Shown: piece after piece, positions 1-11,949 of the stretch
Layout of the letters: every line of letters starts with the position of its first letter
Position numbering within the stretch: position 1 is the first letter of the stretch
NCBI GenBank assembly: GCA_947179155.2
Contig: OX359278.1
Location: 17,951,996 to 18,015,995, forward strand
Direction of reading: 5' to 3'
DNA: 64,000 nt
DNA from: Hedera helix
Lineage: Eukaryota > Streptophyta > Magnoliopsida > Apiales > Araliaceae
The notes under the pieces: model-generated
Databases searched by the model: none
Seen by the model: only the letters and a program-made list of their open reading frames with translations
Told to the model about the DNA's origin: nothing
Translations under genes and position numbers: made by a program

Positions 1-2224
1 ATAGTAATATTTTTTCTCCTATAAATAGCTTGCTCAGCTGAATAGAAAAATCACACCTAAAACATAAAATTTTTCTATAAAAATTTTATGAGTTTTCTCT
101 GAGAATAGTAAGGTTATTTTGAGAGTTTGAGCCAAAAGGAGTGCAGAAAATTTTCAAGTAAGTCTTTTATTAAAGAGTAGTAATTTCATAAATTCCTATT
201 TTTCACGGTATTCACAAATCTTCCTTTAGAAGACTCTTCTTTAAGAAGATTCATTTTTAAAAACTTTCTTTGGAAGATTTATTTTGGAATATTATTTTTA
301 AAACTATTTAAAAGTAGTTATATTATACTACAAAAATTATGTTAAATATATATAATTTTGATAATTCATATTATACGAGTTATCATACACTTTGAAATTT
401 ATATGTGGTAATAACTAATTTTATTATAAAAATATAGGTTGATCAACCTCATTTAAATCAATATTCAGTCACGTGTTAAGGTAAGGAATATCACTCTTTT
501 CACACTCTTAAATTTATACTCGTAAGGAATACCATTCATTTCAAACTCTTAAATTTACTGTGGTAAGGAATATCATCTTCTTTCATCTTCTATTATTTAA
601 ACTTACCACGGTAAGGGATTATCATTCTTTGATTCTCGAAAATAATATCATTTCTTTCTTGTGCCATTTATTTCCATGTATTAAATTGTGGGAATAACCT
701 TACGGCGCGGAATACCGTCTGTTGGTGAAAAACTTTTGTATTCATTCCTTATTAATCTCTGAGAATAACCTTACGGCGCGGATTACCACCTGTTTGGTGA
801 ATAACTCTTCGTATTCAAATTGATGGGAATAACCTTACGGCGCAGATTACCGCCTGTTGGTGAATAACCCTTTTTATTTGTCTCGTGTGAAAATAATTTG
901 TCTACACGAATTATCACATGACACTTTTATTCCATATTCGTAAGTGATATCATTTTCCTTTATACTCATAAGGGATACCATCTTTTTTATCTTCCATTAT
1001 TCAAACTTACTATGGCAAGGGATATTAATTTCCTTCACTTTTTGTTAATCAAACCTGCTACGATAAGGGATATTATTTTCTTTCATACTCTTAAATCGAA
1101 ACTTATTATGGAACTATTACTTCTATAATTCCTGAAAATATTATATGTTCCATAATAGTTGAACTTCATTATTTCAACTGAACCTTCCTATTTTCTGAAC
1201 CTTTCTATTGAACTGTAACCGTTATTCTGAACTGTGGATCTTGAATATCATTTTTAAATTTCACTCCACATCATGTTGACAATTTGGACATTATTTGAAT
1301 CTGCACAAAGTAAACTTCCGATACTTATTGTTTATCCTGTTTCTTCTGTTCATCATTTGTATCACTGTTATTTGTATTAATCATCAAGAATCAAGCTGTT
1401 GTGAATATCTGTGGCCGGGAGCACAGATGTGATATAATTGTTGAACAGATGATAGGTTAAAGGCGATATACTAGGTTAAAGGCGATACATCTGTTCGATG
1501 TCTTTTATGGCACGTGGTGAAAGTTCTTTTTGGCCCGTAGTGCATAGATGAATTGTTGTTTGGTATGATTATGACCAAAGGCTGAATCTGGTATAATCAT
1601 GACCGCTGGTGCTATATTGAATATCTTTGGCCCGTAGTGCAAAGATGAACTGTTGATTTGCATGATTATGACCAGGAACTGTGAATTTTTATTATCATGA
1701 TTAATGGTATTTCAGATGATAAAAGGTGATGATGTTTTTACTAAAAAGAGAAGCGAGTGGACATTATAGTCTGCATTATTCTTCTAATAGATTGCTCATT
1801 CCGCTGCTATTATTGATCTAAACATTGTTCAAGAATTTAACTGCAGTTTTTGATATAAACCTTGTAGTCTATTGTATTCTATCAAGAACTCAACTGTTGA
1901 AGGCTAATTATAATTTATTCGTCATTATCTTAGTCATGATATTTCTTACTAGGCTATTTGAGCTCACCCTTTCTTTTGTTCCATTGTTTTTCAATAGGAG
2001 ATGAGAATGTAGCTGGGTCTAGCCGGGGAATGGAGTGAGAGTCCGAGGGATAGCTACCATAGTCTTCACGTGTTGTAAAATAGTGTGACAATAATAGTGA
2101 AGACTTAGTTATGTATTATTATACGCTGTAATGTTGAACGTTGCTCTACTTTGTAATAATTTTTGTTGTAGTCTTTTGACAACTTAAGTTTGGGCTTTGT
2201 GGGGCTAAATTTGGGGGTGTCACA
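1..2224 (+). repeat. 3' part of a long Ty3/gypsy-type LTR (5' end outside window)
   Basis: The tract ends in GGGGGTGTCACA at 2224. This is the same kind of terminus as the complete Tekay-like element downstream (GGGGGCGTCACA), which suggests a related chromovirus LTR. A TATA-like CTATAAATAGC sits at 19-29. No tRNA primer-binding site follows 2224, so this is a 3' LTR or solo LTR, not a 5' LTR. The body is full of short direct repeats, and no coding capacity is seen. The 5' boundary and target duplication lie beyond the window, so lineage and completeness cannot be settled. Confidence 0.6.
690..875 (+). repeat. Three tandem ~65-70 bp units inside the LTR
   Basis: Units begin near 690, 761 and 824. 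Each contains AATAACCTTACGGCGC followed by a GGATTACC/AGATTACC-like stretch and then TTGGTGAA. Flanking stretches (about 470-650 and 930-1085) carry a second series around GTAAGGAATATCAT. A third pair around TGGCCCGTAGTGCA lies near 1531 and 1630. Such repeats are common in long plant LTRs; any regulatory role is unknown. Confidence 0.7.
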
Positions 2225-2400
2225 ACTTATGACATGCCTGTGCACCTTTGTGAAAGTCTTTCTTCTCAACTACAGGTAACATATGTTCTAAATACCTATT
2301 CTCAATACCTGCCACTTCCATGCGGACCGGGATCCCTGAACCTGGCAAGGAAGGTGCAAATATTACGATGGCGGAATTATTTTTGTTACAAGTGGGAGAT
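2225..2400 (+). other. Residual internal end of a copia-type element with polypurine tract
   Basis: This short non-LTR segment lies between the gypsy LTR end and a copia-type LTR. It finishes with AAGTGGGAGAT (2390-2400), the classic polypurine tract that precedes copia 3' LTRs. A 66-residue ORF here (2234-2434) resembles no protein I recognise and runs into the LTR, so it is not called as a gene. Confidence 0.5.
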
Positions 2401-4234
2401 TAAAAGTAGTATGCCTCAAGCCAATCACATTTGATGTGATAAGTATATACTTTGTAATCTTATTCGTTTAATAATAAAAGAGTCAAGACATTTCTTTATT
2501 CATGATTAAATACTTGAATTAATCAAATGGATAAACCCATAGTTTTCGAGCAATGCTTTTAGAACCATGATGAAGATCATGCTAATGAGATCTAAATTCA
2601 AGATAACTCAAAACTAAAATTGTTCCTAATCGTTGGATCACTAAAAGGGGATTAGTAGATCCGGATAAATTGGTACATACTATGCTTGCTCTTATGAAGA
2701 GGATAATTGATCTCATAATCATTTGTGTAGAGACACTAAAGCAAGTATGTAGGTGCTTATTAAAGAATAAGTTCACTGAACGTGACTCCCTCAAGGAACA
2801 CCTAATGGAGTCTTACTTGCCTGTCAATAGGAGTTCCTTTTGTGATAGTAGTACAAGTGATCCTTGGACTTGAGATCATCATAGTATCTTGTGTATGATG
2901 AATTATATTTTGACATTTTCCTTAAAACCTGTAGGGTGTATCAAAGGGTATGATTGGACATAATAAGTCATACATGGAGATAGGTGAATGATCAACAAAG
3001 AATCTACCACTTCTAGTAAAAGAAGAGAATGTCTTATGTGATTCGATAAATGACAACTCAGTAGTCTTTGGCCAAGGCAGAATGAAAATTAGAAAGTAGT
3101 TTCTAATTTACATTAATTAGAGTTATTTATTTAAGGATCGAAATGCATATAATCAAATAAAATAAGACTTGACAGTAATACCATGCCTTATATTTAATTG
3201 GGACATTGTGAGGTAGAAGGATTGAATTGTACGGTAACTATTTGCTGAATAGGTTCTTTTGTGATTAAATGTTAAAATCTATATTATCTGGAAAGTCGTT
3301 GATCGCTAAGGGGGCTTACCCTTATTATGGAATAAATATTATTTATTTAAATGAATTAAATAGTTTAATTTATTTATATAAATAAGATTAGAATAGTTTT
3401 AATTAATTTATTCTATAACCGGTTTAATATGGAGAACCTAAAGGGTCACACCGCAAAAGGAAAATAATTATTTAAGAAGTAAATGGCATAATTGTAATAA
3501 TAAATTAAGTATTTTTAATTTATACTATGTGGATAGAATAAATTAAATTACTTAATATTTATTATTTAGTATTTTGAAAATACTAATTATAAATTAATAA
3601 GAGGAGTCTTATTATTATTATTACTATTATCATTATTATTTAATTCCTAAATGGTTTAGGAATTAATTAATAAGAGTACTCTGATAATTAATAATTAAGT
3701 TCCTAAATAGTTTAGGAATTATAATTATTATATTAAATCAATTAAGTTCCTAATTAGATTAGCAGTTTAATTAAAAACCATATTCCTCTTTGTGTTAGGA
3801 GGATTTACTAAATCTATAAATAAGAGAAGTCTTATTATGGATTAAGGTTACACACATACACTTCCATAAGTTTTTGGGAGAGTACTCACATATTCTCTAG
3901 AGAGAGAAAACTAGGGTTTGCCATCACCCACTTCTTGAATTATTATTATTCCTTGGTGGATCACCTCTAGAGGCCAAACACTTGGGTGGCTAACATTGAT
4001 CATTGGAATCCAATCGGTGAAATTTAAGGAGAACGCGAAGGATTTGGAGGTGAACTTGTACCCGTTGAAACTTTGAGTTCTACAAGGGTATATTTCTAAC
4101 TTCTTCTTTATTAATTAATAATTGCGCATAAAGGTCGATCCTGAATTATGGTTTGTAAATTTTTAAATTTAATTTTACCATGCTTTTGCTAGTTTATGCA
4201 ATTTGATTGCGTCTATGAATTTTACAAACCAACA
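2401..4234 (+). repeat. Copia-type 3' LTR (~1.83 kb)
   Basis: It is homologous along its whole length to 38572-40409 in inverted orientation, which defines the ends: TAAAAGTAG (TGAAAGTAG in the other copy) to ACAAACCAACA. It follows a polypurine tract directly, as a 3' LTR would. A TATA-like CTATAAATAAG lies near 3815. The flanks GAGAT (2396-2400) and GATAT (4235-4239) are not a clean duplication, as expected if the left side is element-internal sequence. ORFs at 2582-2873 are chance frames in the LTR, because the same frames recur in the other copy. Confidence 0.75.
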
Positions 4235-5555
4235 GATATTTGACTAAGGATTAATTGATATTAAGTCCTTATCATTCGGACACTAAGTCAAGTACACTAA
4301 GTGCTTTCATATCTCTAGGACACTAAGTCCTCTCTCCTCAACAAGGGCTTATTCCTCTAAATCAGACGGGCCTCACCATATTTTCTCCATAGGATACTAA
4401 GTTCTCTTCCCTCAACAAGGGATGATTCCTCTGAATTAGGCGGTTCACTCAGTCCCGACTTACTCTTTAGGACACTTAGTCCTCTTTCCATCTTGGGGCT
4501 GATTTCTTTGAATCAGGTAGGTCACTAAATCCCGACTTACTTGTTATGGATGTTGGCGAAGGAGCTGCCAAGTTATGTTAACTCTCTTCTGAAAAACTTT
4601 GTAGCTGAGAAATGATTCTATTGATCTTTATGCTCATGAGCCTTCTTGATATGTCTATTCAGCTTCGGCTCTTAAAAGGTTGGAATCAATCTTGATTGAT
4701 CCTTCAAAGTGTAGAGTGACTTTAGGTTGATAATGTATCTGTGTAGCAGATTGATCCCTTCTATGGTCTTCTATAGATTGGCCTTTTTCTCATTTGTTGG
4801 TTCATAGAGGTACATTAAGATGATCAAGAAGAGGGGGGGGGGGGGGGAGGGGGTTGAATAGATCGTCATATAATTTTTCTATAACTTTCACATCTTTAAC
4901 TATATTTACTAAAGAGATAGATAGTTGTATGCGTAGCGAAATTAGAGTATTTGGTAAAGCTCCTCTTGATCGTTAAAAAGGTATTCACAGTTCTTAGTTT
5001 CCATTGAAAGACATTGCAAGTAAATACAGTATTCATATTATTCAAAGCAAATTTATAAAGAATAAATAATGTGTTAAAAAGACATTGAGTACACTGAGAT
5101 TTTTAAGAGATTCAGAGCCTGAATTATTCATACTCCTTTCTTCTACTCTACTGAGCAGGGATATTCCACTAAGGATAAAGAGACACTAAGTCCTTACAAT
5201 TTGGACACTAAGTCCAGGACAGTTAGTCCTCTCAAATCTTCAGGACACGGAGTCCTCTTCCCTCAACAAGGGTTGATTCACTAAGAATTAGACCGACCTT
5301 ACTCGATTTTCTCCCTAGGACACTAAGCTATCTTCCCTTCTCAGGGCAGATTCTTATGAACCGGCGAGTTACTAAGTCCTGGCTTTGCTGTTGTTTGTTG
5401 TTGTTGTTGAGGGTGCTGCCAAATTATCATTATGCTCATATCGAATGAACTTGGCAGCTCTGTTGTAATCGATCCTCCAAAGCGTAGAGTGACGTTGGGT
5501 TGAGGATATCTCTCTATAATTGATCGATCCCCTCTATGGTCTTGGGTAGAATGAC
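4235..5555. repeat. Degenerate LTR-like host sequence with GGACACTAAGTCC repeats (left part)
   Basis: No coding region is seen. The near-palindromic GGACACTAAGTCC and variants recur many times between about 4270 and 5330. Blocks around 4250-4810 and 5190-5555 are diverged copies of each other, sharing for example AGCGTAGAGTGACGTTGGGT-like and CCCTCTATGGTCTT stretches. A 15-base G run (4833-4847) followed by TTGAATAGAT recalls the G-rich segment of SIRE/Maximus-type copia LTRs, but this is inference. The sequence continues after the Tekay-like insertion at 17006. Confidence 0.4.
5551..5555. repeat. Target-site duplication ATGAC, left copy
   Basis: ATGAC lies immediately before the LTR start TGTAATGAC. 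The same five bases (17006-17010) follow the end of the other LTR. A 5-bp direct repeat at both outer ends is the footprint of LTR-retrotransposon integration and fixes the element limits. Confidence 0.8.
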
Positions 5556-8006
5556 TGTAATGACATGGAATTTTATAAATATTGTAAATATTATAATTAA
5601 TTAATGAAAGTAAAATTTTGAAGTGTGACAAGTGTTTTGGGACAAGCAAGTTATGAATTATTTAATGGTGGATTAAAATTCAAGTCTAGGAAAATAAATT
5701 TGGATAAAAAAGGACTTGAATTTGTTAAGTAATAATTAACTAGGATTAAATTGAATTAAATTTGTCTAGAGAATTTGACAATTGACTAAAATGCCCTTGA
5801 CAACTTAAAGAATGACCATGGTATCCTAGGATGGTTAGTTGACTAATATGCCTTTACTAATTAATGTAAATTGCCTTGAATGCCCATAACCATGCATGGG
5901 TTAAGCCTAAATAGGCTAGTTAAGTGTTGGATTATTAGATATAATATATGTATGTATAGATTTTGTAAGTATAAGCTAGCTTAGTCTTCTTCATTCTTCA
6001 TGCCCAACCGTGAGCTCAAGTGAGAGAGCAAAAAGGAAGAGCAAAGCTAGAAACCCTAAAGAGAAAGCTTGAGAAATTACAAGGAAAGTGAGCTACCATC
6101 AAAGTGGAGAATAATACATTAAGAAGCTTTTTAACAAAAAGGAAGAGAGCACAAAGAAGGTAGTATAAGAGTTTTGCCTTTAAAACCCTTTCTTTATGTG
6201 TTTAAATTCAAGAACATGCATAGCCGTGCATGTATCTATGAATATAAGTGTTGATTATATGAGTTATGTGCTATATGGTTGAAATATGAAGAAACCCTAA
6301 ACTTAAAAGTTGTACTACAAAGGTGGTGAACTATTCATGCATATATGCAAAGCTAGAAACCATGATTTAAGGATGATCATGTGTTTTTTATTGATAGATA
6401 TGATGAAACCCTAGTTGGAAGTGTTAAAAATTCATGCTATATAGCATCAAAATATATCTAATGGTTTAAAAGCATGACTTGTTTATGAAAGTTACAATAT
6501 TAGGCTATACTTTGGATGTAAACTAAATCATAATCTGTAAAGTGCTTTAGATGGTGCATATAGATGTTATTTGGACATACATAATTGCTAAATGAGGTCG
6601 TGATGGTGTATAAGGTGTATGGAGTTTAACAACTCAAGTTGAGTTCAAAGGTAGATTTTGTAAAATTGACAAAATTCTACTCAAGTGTGATTTTTGGCCA
6701 TTTTGTGTAATTGAAGGTAAAAAGAAGTTAAACAACTAAGTTTTATGTAAATATACGTGTTAGTGTTGTTTTGGAAGTTATTTGGTGCTTATGGCGATAA
6801 ATGTGAGTTTTAAACGTTTAAAAACGTCCGCCAACACCTAAAAATTGAGTTTTTGGATAAGTAAAGTCATTTGGAATCTTTTAACATTTTTGAAGGCATA
6901 GACTAGTCATATATGTGTTATATGTGCTAAATTAAGTGTTAGAATCAGGTTGTGTAGAAATGGGCCAAAAATAACATGTAAAGGAAAAGAATAACTTGTA
7001 TACCAATGTAAAGCATGTAAATACATACAACTAATGCATGGACCACGTTATGATTGTGTAGGTTATAAACGGGATAATATATTAACTGTAAGAATAAACA
7101 AGGACAAAGACAAATGTTCTATTCGAACTCCCATTTGTAGTTCATTGAACAGATATATACATTATGCATTCATGTACATTATTTGAAGTTCATTTCTTAT
7201 TGAACTGTTTTGAGAAAGGTCGATGCTAATCTTGATCTGGCTAGATATATGTGATAATTTATATTGAATTCATACATTCATTGTTATATTCTCCAATCCA
7301 TGTTATTGTGGTGCGGAATCTACGAAATGCTGTAATAGAACAACCCTGATAAAAGAGGATAAAGGTAAAAAGGAAATACAAATTGTATGGCGTGGTTGCG
7401 TCGTTAGATGTTTATGTTGTGCATAATGTAAAAGTATGATAGGCTGATCACCTAAAGTACACATCTGAAAGAAAATATAGTATTATAACTGACTTGGGCA
7501 GTATCAGTTTTTATGATTGGTATTGTTCTTAACGAGTTCTTGGTCTTGTGATCGTACAACAAGCTTAATAAATGTTTCAAGTTATTCATGCATAGATTCG
7601 TATTATTGGTTCAGTTTGATTGTTACAGATTCTTTTTCATTATTCTGAAATATCATGTCATTTTTTTGTTTATGTATTTGCTGAGCTATTTTATGCTCAT
7701 TCTTGCTGTAACATGATATTTCAGCTAAACCCGAGCAGACAGAGGTGTCAGGGCTAGATAAAGGAAAAAGAAAGGCCAACAAGCAGTAATTATATAGTTA
7801 GAAGAACTGATGTAATTGTTATATTTTTGTAAAAGAATAGATTGTATATGTTTTGTAATATGTAAAGGTAAGTAAACATGGGATAGTTACGTATTTATGT
7901 AAATTAAGTTATTTTATTCTAAAATGATTGGTTGAGATTGAATGGTAGATTAGTATCGTGAGCACTGAATATGTGGTTCAAGGGATCCGAATTTGGGGGC
8001 GTCACA
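5556..8006 (+). repeat. 5' LTR of the Tekay-like element (2451 bp)
   Basis: It begins TGTAATGAC directly after the ATGAC duplication and ends GGGGGCGTCACA, three bases before the primer-binding site. The last 605 bp (7402-8006) align without length change to 16401-17005. The first 1846 bp have no counterpart at the 3' end. No gene is seen inside. Confidence 0.8.
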
Positions 8007-8009
8007 GGT

Positions 8010-8021
8010 TGGTATCAGAGC
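8010..8021 (+). other. Primer-binding site (tRNA-iMet)
   Basis: TGGTATCAGAGC complements the 3' end of plant initiator methionine tRNA. It lies just after the 5' LTR, the expected site for priming minus-strand DNA synthesis. Confidence 0.9.
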
Positions 8022-8247
8022 TGATAGGTTATAAACCTTAAGTGGGAGAAACTTTAGGAATATGACCTTAAGAAAGATAGTGAAAACTCATTTAGAGTTT
8101 TAGGAGGCGAATGGTGGAAATTGTTAAAGTTAAAGTTATAAAAAATAAAAAAAACTTTTACATTATGTGCTATGTGCTATGTGTTATGTGTAATGGGGTT
8201 AAGAAAAAATGCATGGAACTAAATAATTATTCTTGTGATTTTATAGT

Positions 8248-8817
8248 ATGCCAGAGATTGGAGAATCCAGTCGGGCAGTAGAGGAAGAATGTCGGGACAT
8301 TCAAGTGGATGCTGTGACTGCTGTACCAGTTGCGACAATTGTACCAACTGAGGAAAGTGGGTATGAAGAAGATCTAGAAGAACTAAAAGGAGACTCTGAT
8401 GGGGCACTGGATAATGCATTATCTGAGTAAAGGTAGGCTGACTGAGAATGGGTGACTGGCCTAATTCAGCAGAATAGTGAATTCGTAGACAGAATCTTGG
8501 AATTAGAAACTTAAGCAGTAGAACGGCAAACAACTATGGAGCAGAATGAGACGGCGGTGCAAGTATTGGTCACTAGGAATATAGAGCTGGGAGATAAGTT
8601 GAGACAAGATGAAGAAAAAGTTCAAGAATTAAAGAATGACAAAGAAGCCTTGGAGGCTAAGCTGAGGGAGACAAGTGCTGAGATAGCCAGGTATGAACAT
8701 GTCGGGGCTAAGGCAGTGAAGAGAATGAATTTGGTGGAGGAAGAAGTGAGGGCGAAGAAAGCCAAGATAGGGTATACTACTATCCGGTGGAATATGACCA
8801 AACTAGTAACACATTGA
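8248..8817 (+). pseudogene. Pre-gag coiled-coil ORF of the Tekay-like element
   Basis: Two open stretches (8248-8430, 60 residues; 8536-8817, 93 residues) lie in the leader before gag. The first is acidic (EESGYEEDLEEL). The second is a charged heptad-like helix (KVQELKNDKEALEAKLRETS, about residues 28-47) predicted to form a coiled coil. The gap between them reads as similar residues broken by stops, so they were probably one ORF. Leader ORFs of unknown function occur in other plant gypsy elements. The solo LTR at 8952 separates it from gag. Confidence 0.5.
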
Positions 8818-8951
8818 GTAGGTAGAAGATGATAGCTATTATGGACAAAGAATATGAAGACGCGGTTCGGCGTGGAATGCTTCCGTAGGATAGTGTAACG
8901 AATGTATATAGTTGTGTATATCTATGTGTGTATGAAATGTAAATCCCTAGT

Positions 8952-11073
8952 TGTCGACGCCGGGATTTTCGTCGTTTCATTTTTTAATAATTAAAAGCCC
9001 CTTTCAATTTTAGCCTTTTGAATTAAATGTGATTTTGAAAAGGGTCGGCTTAATGTCGACGGGTTTTGAAAGATCGATTTCTTTATGAGCCAATTGACCA
9101 GAGTCGCCAGTTGGTATATTTAAAATGGATGTACCAACTCATCCGAATTTAGTTTTCGTAATCGCTGGCTCATGTGTGACTCCGAGTTAATTGATCCGCA
9201 AACCGAGATTCATAGAGTTCGGGGGCTTGCTTAAGCGAGGGCAAGGTGTTAGGCACCCCCCGACTTCCGTGAAACACGGTTACCGCAATCTCGATGTTTT
9301 TCCTATCCTTTTAAATCCTAAAACATGTGTGTGTGTGTATGTGTGTGTGTGTGTGTGCCTAAATGAATGTTTGTGGTGAATTTTCGCATAAAAGTTGTTT
9401 TGATTTTTTTTGGCAAATGTGTTTTGTCGAGAAAGTGTTTTAGAAGTCTTTTGACCCAAATGACAAGGCTTCGCTTTTTATAAGAAAGATTGATTTTAAT
9501 TTCGAAAACGATGAGGTTTTTATTAGATGGCATTTTAGAAAATAATAGTTTTTAAACTTTTGTCAAATAGGAATCAAGACTATACATTGCCTTCTAACAG
9601 TCAATATAAATAAAATGAAGGCAACTTCTAGAACTCTTTAACCCTATGCGCAAAGTTTAATGAAAACGTTTATTTATTTTTTCCCGAAAACATCTTTTAT
9701 GACATTTCCAAACCAAATATAGCCTTTTCGTCAAACAAGGATCAAAATTTCGCCAAAACTCTTTATTTTTTAAACCTCGTGTATCTAATATCCTAATTTG
9801 CTTGATTTTATGAAAAGCTTTATCATTTATTCCAAAATCATTTTTCTCGCGTTAAAAGGAAAATCAAGCATTTAAAATAGCGTTGAGGCTATTCACGGGC
9901 ATGTGAGCCATCTAAATAACCCCAAACGCCCACAATCGCACGTTTCATTATTACGGGGCCTTAAACCCGATTTTCGATCCGACATCGCTTTAAGGCCCGA
10001 AAATTACATATTTACAATACAAATGCATCGCCATCGCTACATACGTAAAAGCTAGGAAATAAACTAAAAGGATATCATCGGGAGGTTAGGAGGAGATTCC
10101 ATCCGCAATAAATCCTCTCTAACCGTCCCTAATCCATAGATCCCAAAACAAATATCGACTACATTGGGTCTAACTTCCAAATACACTAAATCAAACTATT
10201 TAAATAGCAATGCACCAAATATTTTCGGATCCACAGTAGATCCACCCAACAAATGCTCAAATAAATGAATATTTACCGATTTAACTACTAAAGCAAGATA
10301 AAAGATTAAATATAATAAAACTACAAAATATGCACCAACAATAAGAGAGATTGAAATCTTTGCCTTGATATTGATGGAATCACACACTAGCACTCAAATC
10401 GGATGTAGGATACAATGTAGGGAGTAAAGATTGAACAAAATGAGACAAATCCTCACATTTTTTGGCAAAACCCGAAGGTTTCTCTCCCTATTTCCGCCAT
10501 TTTTCTCTCTCTAAAACCTTCAAAAAACTCTCCTCTTTCCCTCTCGGGTGGAAATGGCCGATCTATAGGGTTCAGGAGGCAGCCGCAGATGCATCTGCGG
10601 CTGGCCGCAGGTGCATCTGCGGCTGCCTGCTGTAGCCGTCCGCGCCGAATCCTCGGCTGTCGTGTGCCGCCCTCGAGCCGCGCACTGTCCCTTTTGTCGG
10701 TGGCTACAGGTGCATCCGCGGCTGTCCGGCTTATTTTTCTCGATTTCTGTGCCATGCGGTCTTAATTCACCAAATTCTGCTGTATTAATTTGGGAGGCTG
10801 TTACTTGATGTATTAATTTCGGAGCGAGACCCCCGAACATCGTAAGTGTAGTGGCCATTAGTCGTATTTTGTGATCAAATCAGGTTCTTCTGGATCGACT
10901 GTTTGTCTTCACTCAAGTAACCTGATGCTCGTTGTTCGTTGTGGCGGCTTTGACCGTAAGTCGTTGGGGTGACTTCGTGTTGGGGTCCACCTTCCTTTTC
11001 GCATGTTGGTTCAAGTGACGACTTTGCCCTCCTGCTAGGGTTAGTACAAAAGTGCAAAATTTGGGTGTCTACA
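8952..11073 (-). mobile_element. Solo LTR (2122 bp), TSD CTAGT, inserted in the Tekay-like element
   Basis: On the minus strand it reads from TGTAGACACCC to GCGTCGACA. It is flanked by CTAGT at 8947-8951 and 11074-11078, so both ends are exact. No primer site or coding region is present, so this is a solo LTR left by recombination between the two LTRs of a full element. A plus-orientation relative lies at 25446-27599. It contains a (TG)n stretch near 9325-9357 and a GC-rich block at 10570-10740 with repeated GCAGATGCATCTGCGG-like palindromes. ORFs called on both strands of that block reflect its base composition and are not genes. Probably Ty3/gypsy; lineage not assigned. Confidence 0.85.
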
Positions 11074-11078
11074 CTAGT

Positions 11079-11916
11079 TTTTGCTATAGAAGGGATATAA
11101 TGTGTGATGTAACCCTTTTTGTCTTTAAGGACGGAAGCTTTAAAGTTGTTGTATAAAGTTATAAAATGTGATGTCCTACTTTCCTAGCAATATACTAATG
11201 CAATGTAAGGTGTTAAACACTAATTAATTTGTATGTGTGTATAAACTCAAGAACGAATGCAGAAAATCATAGAGCGAAAAAATCTGGCCAAGCACACGTG
11301 CGCTAAGAGTGGCTGCAACTGCTCCTAAGTCTTCTGTTTCAAATTGTAAAGGAGCGCACCTGCTCTCAGATTGATCGCAGTTGCGTTGAAGTCCTTTGTT
11401 TGGAAAGGTTTGAGCAACACACTTGCGCTCAAAATGACCGCAGCTGCGCCCGAGCTCTCTGTTTAGGACCATTTGAAGGACCGCACCTGCGGGGCTCAGG
11501 GGAGCGCACCTGCGCCGGGACCAGCGCAACTGCGTTCAACCCTGCTGATTTCAGGATGTGATTTTTTTTATGTAAAGCAATTTGAATGTTAAAAGAAGGT
11601 GTTGTATACCTAAACATGAGCTAATTGACATACATATATGTTATGTGATGTAAATGTGGACCTAAGTTGGTAAGAGATGGTCTGATGAACCAATGTGGTA
11701 AGTGTGTAAAGCGAACTAACGAACTTAAAGCTATGTTACGAGTTAAGTTGCTTAGATCAATACTAAAGCTACTTGACTAACGTGTAACACGTTATGTGAA
11801 TGTATGTATTTGAGAAGACTATGTGTTTAAATTAATATAAGAATGTGTTATGTAAATGATATATAAATAATGATCATTATGTAAATTATTAAATAGTAAT
11901 GCCGCCTAGATGACGA
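11079..11916 (+). other. Tekay-like leader continued, with CG-rich CANNTG cluster
   Basis: This non-coding leader runs between the nested solo LTR and gag. Between about 11296 and 11540 it holds nine copies of a CG-flanked E-box-like core (for example CGCACCTGCG, CGCAGTTGCG, CGCAGCTGCG) spaced roughly 20-40 bp apart. ORFs called across it on the minus strand (11224-11617) lack protein-like features. Confidence 0.5.
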
Positions 11917-11949
11917 TAAAACGTTCAACCTCCATCAGAGGAATCTGTT

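Noticed and set aside
690..875. CRISPR-like array
   Set aside because: Units are diverged and adjoining without unique spacers, in a plant LTR.
7397..7401. 5' LTR of the Tekay-like element starting at 7402
   Set aside because: TGCGT at 7397-7401 does not match ATGAC after 17005. The start at 5556 gives an exact duplication.
10453..10858. ORFs of 60-112 residues with Arg/Cys-rich text, on both strands
   Set aside because: They lie in the GC-rich block of a solo LTR and recur in the other copy in different frames. The CTCG-type peptides come from repeated GCACCTGCGG words.
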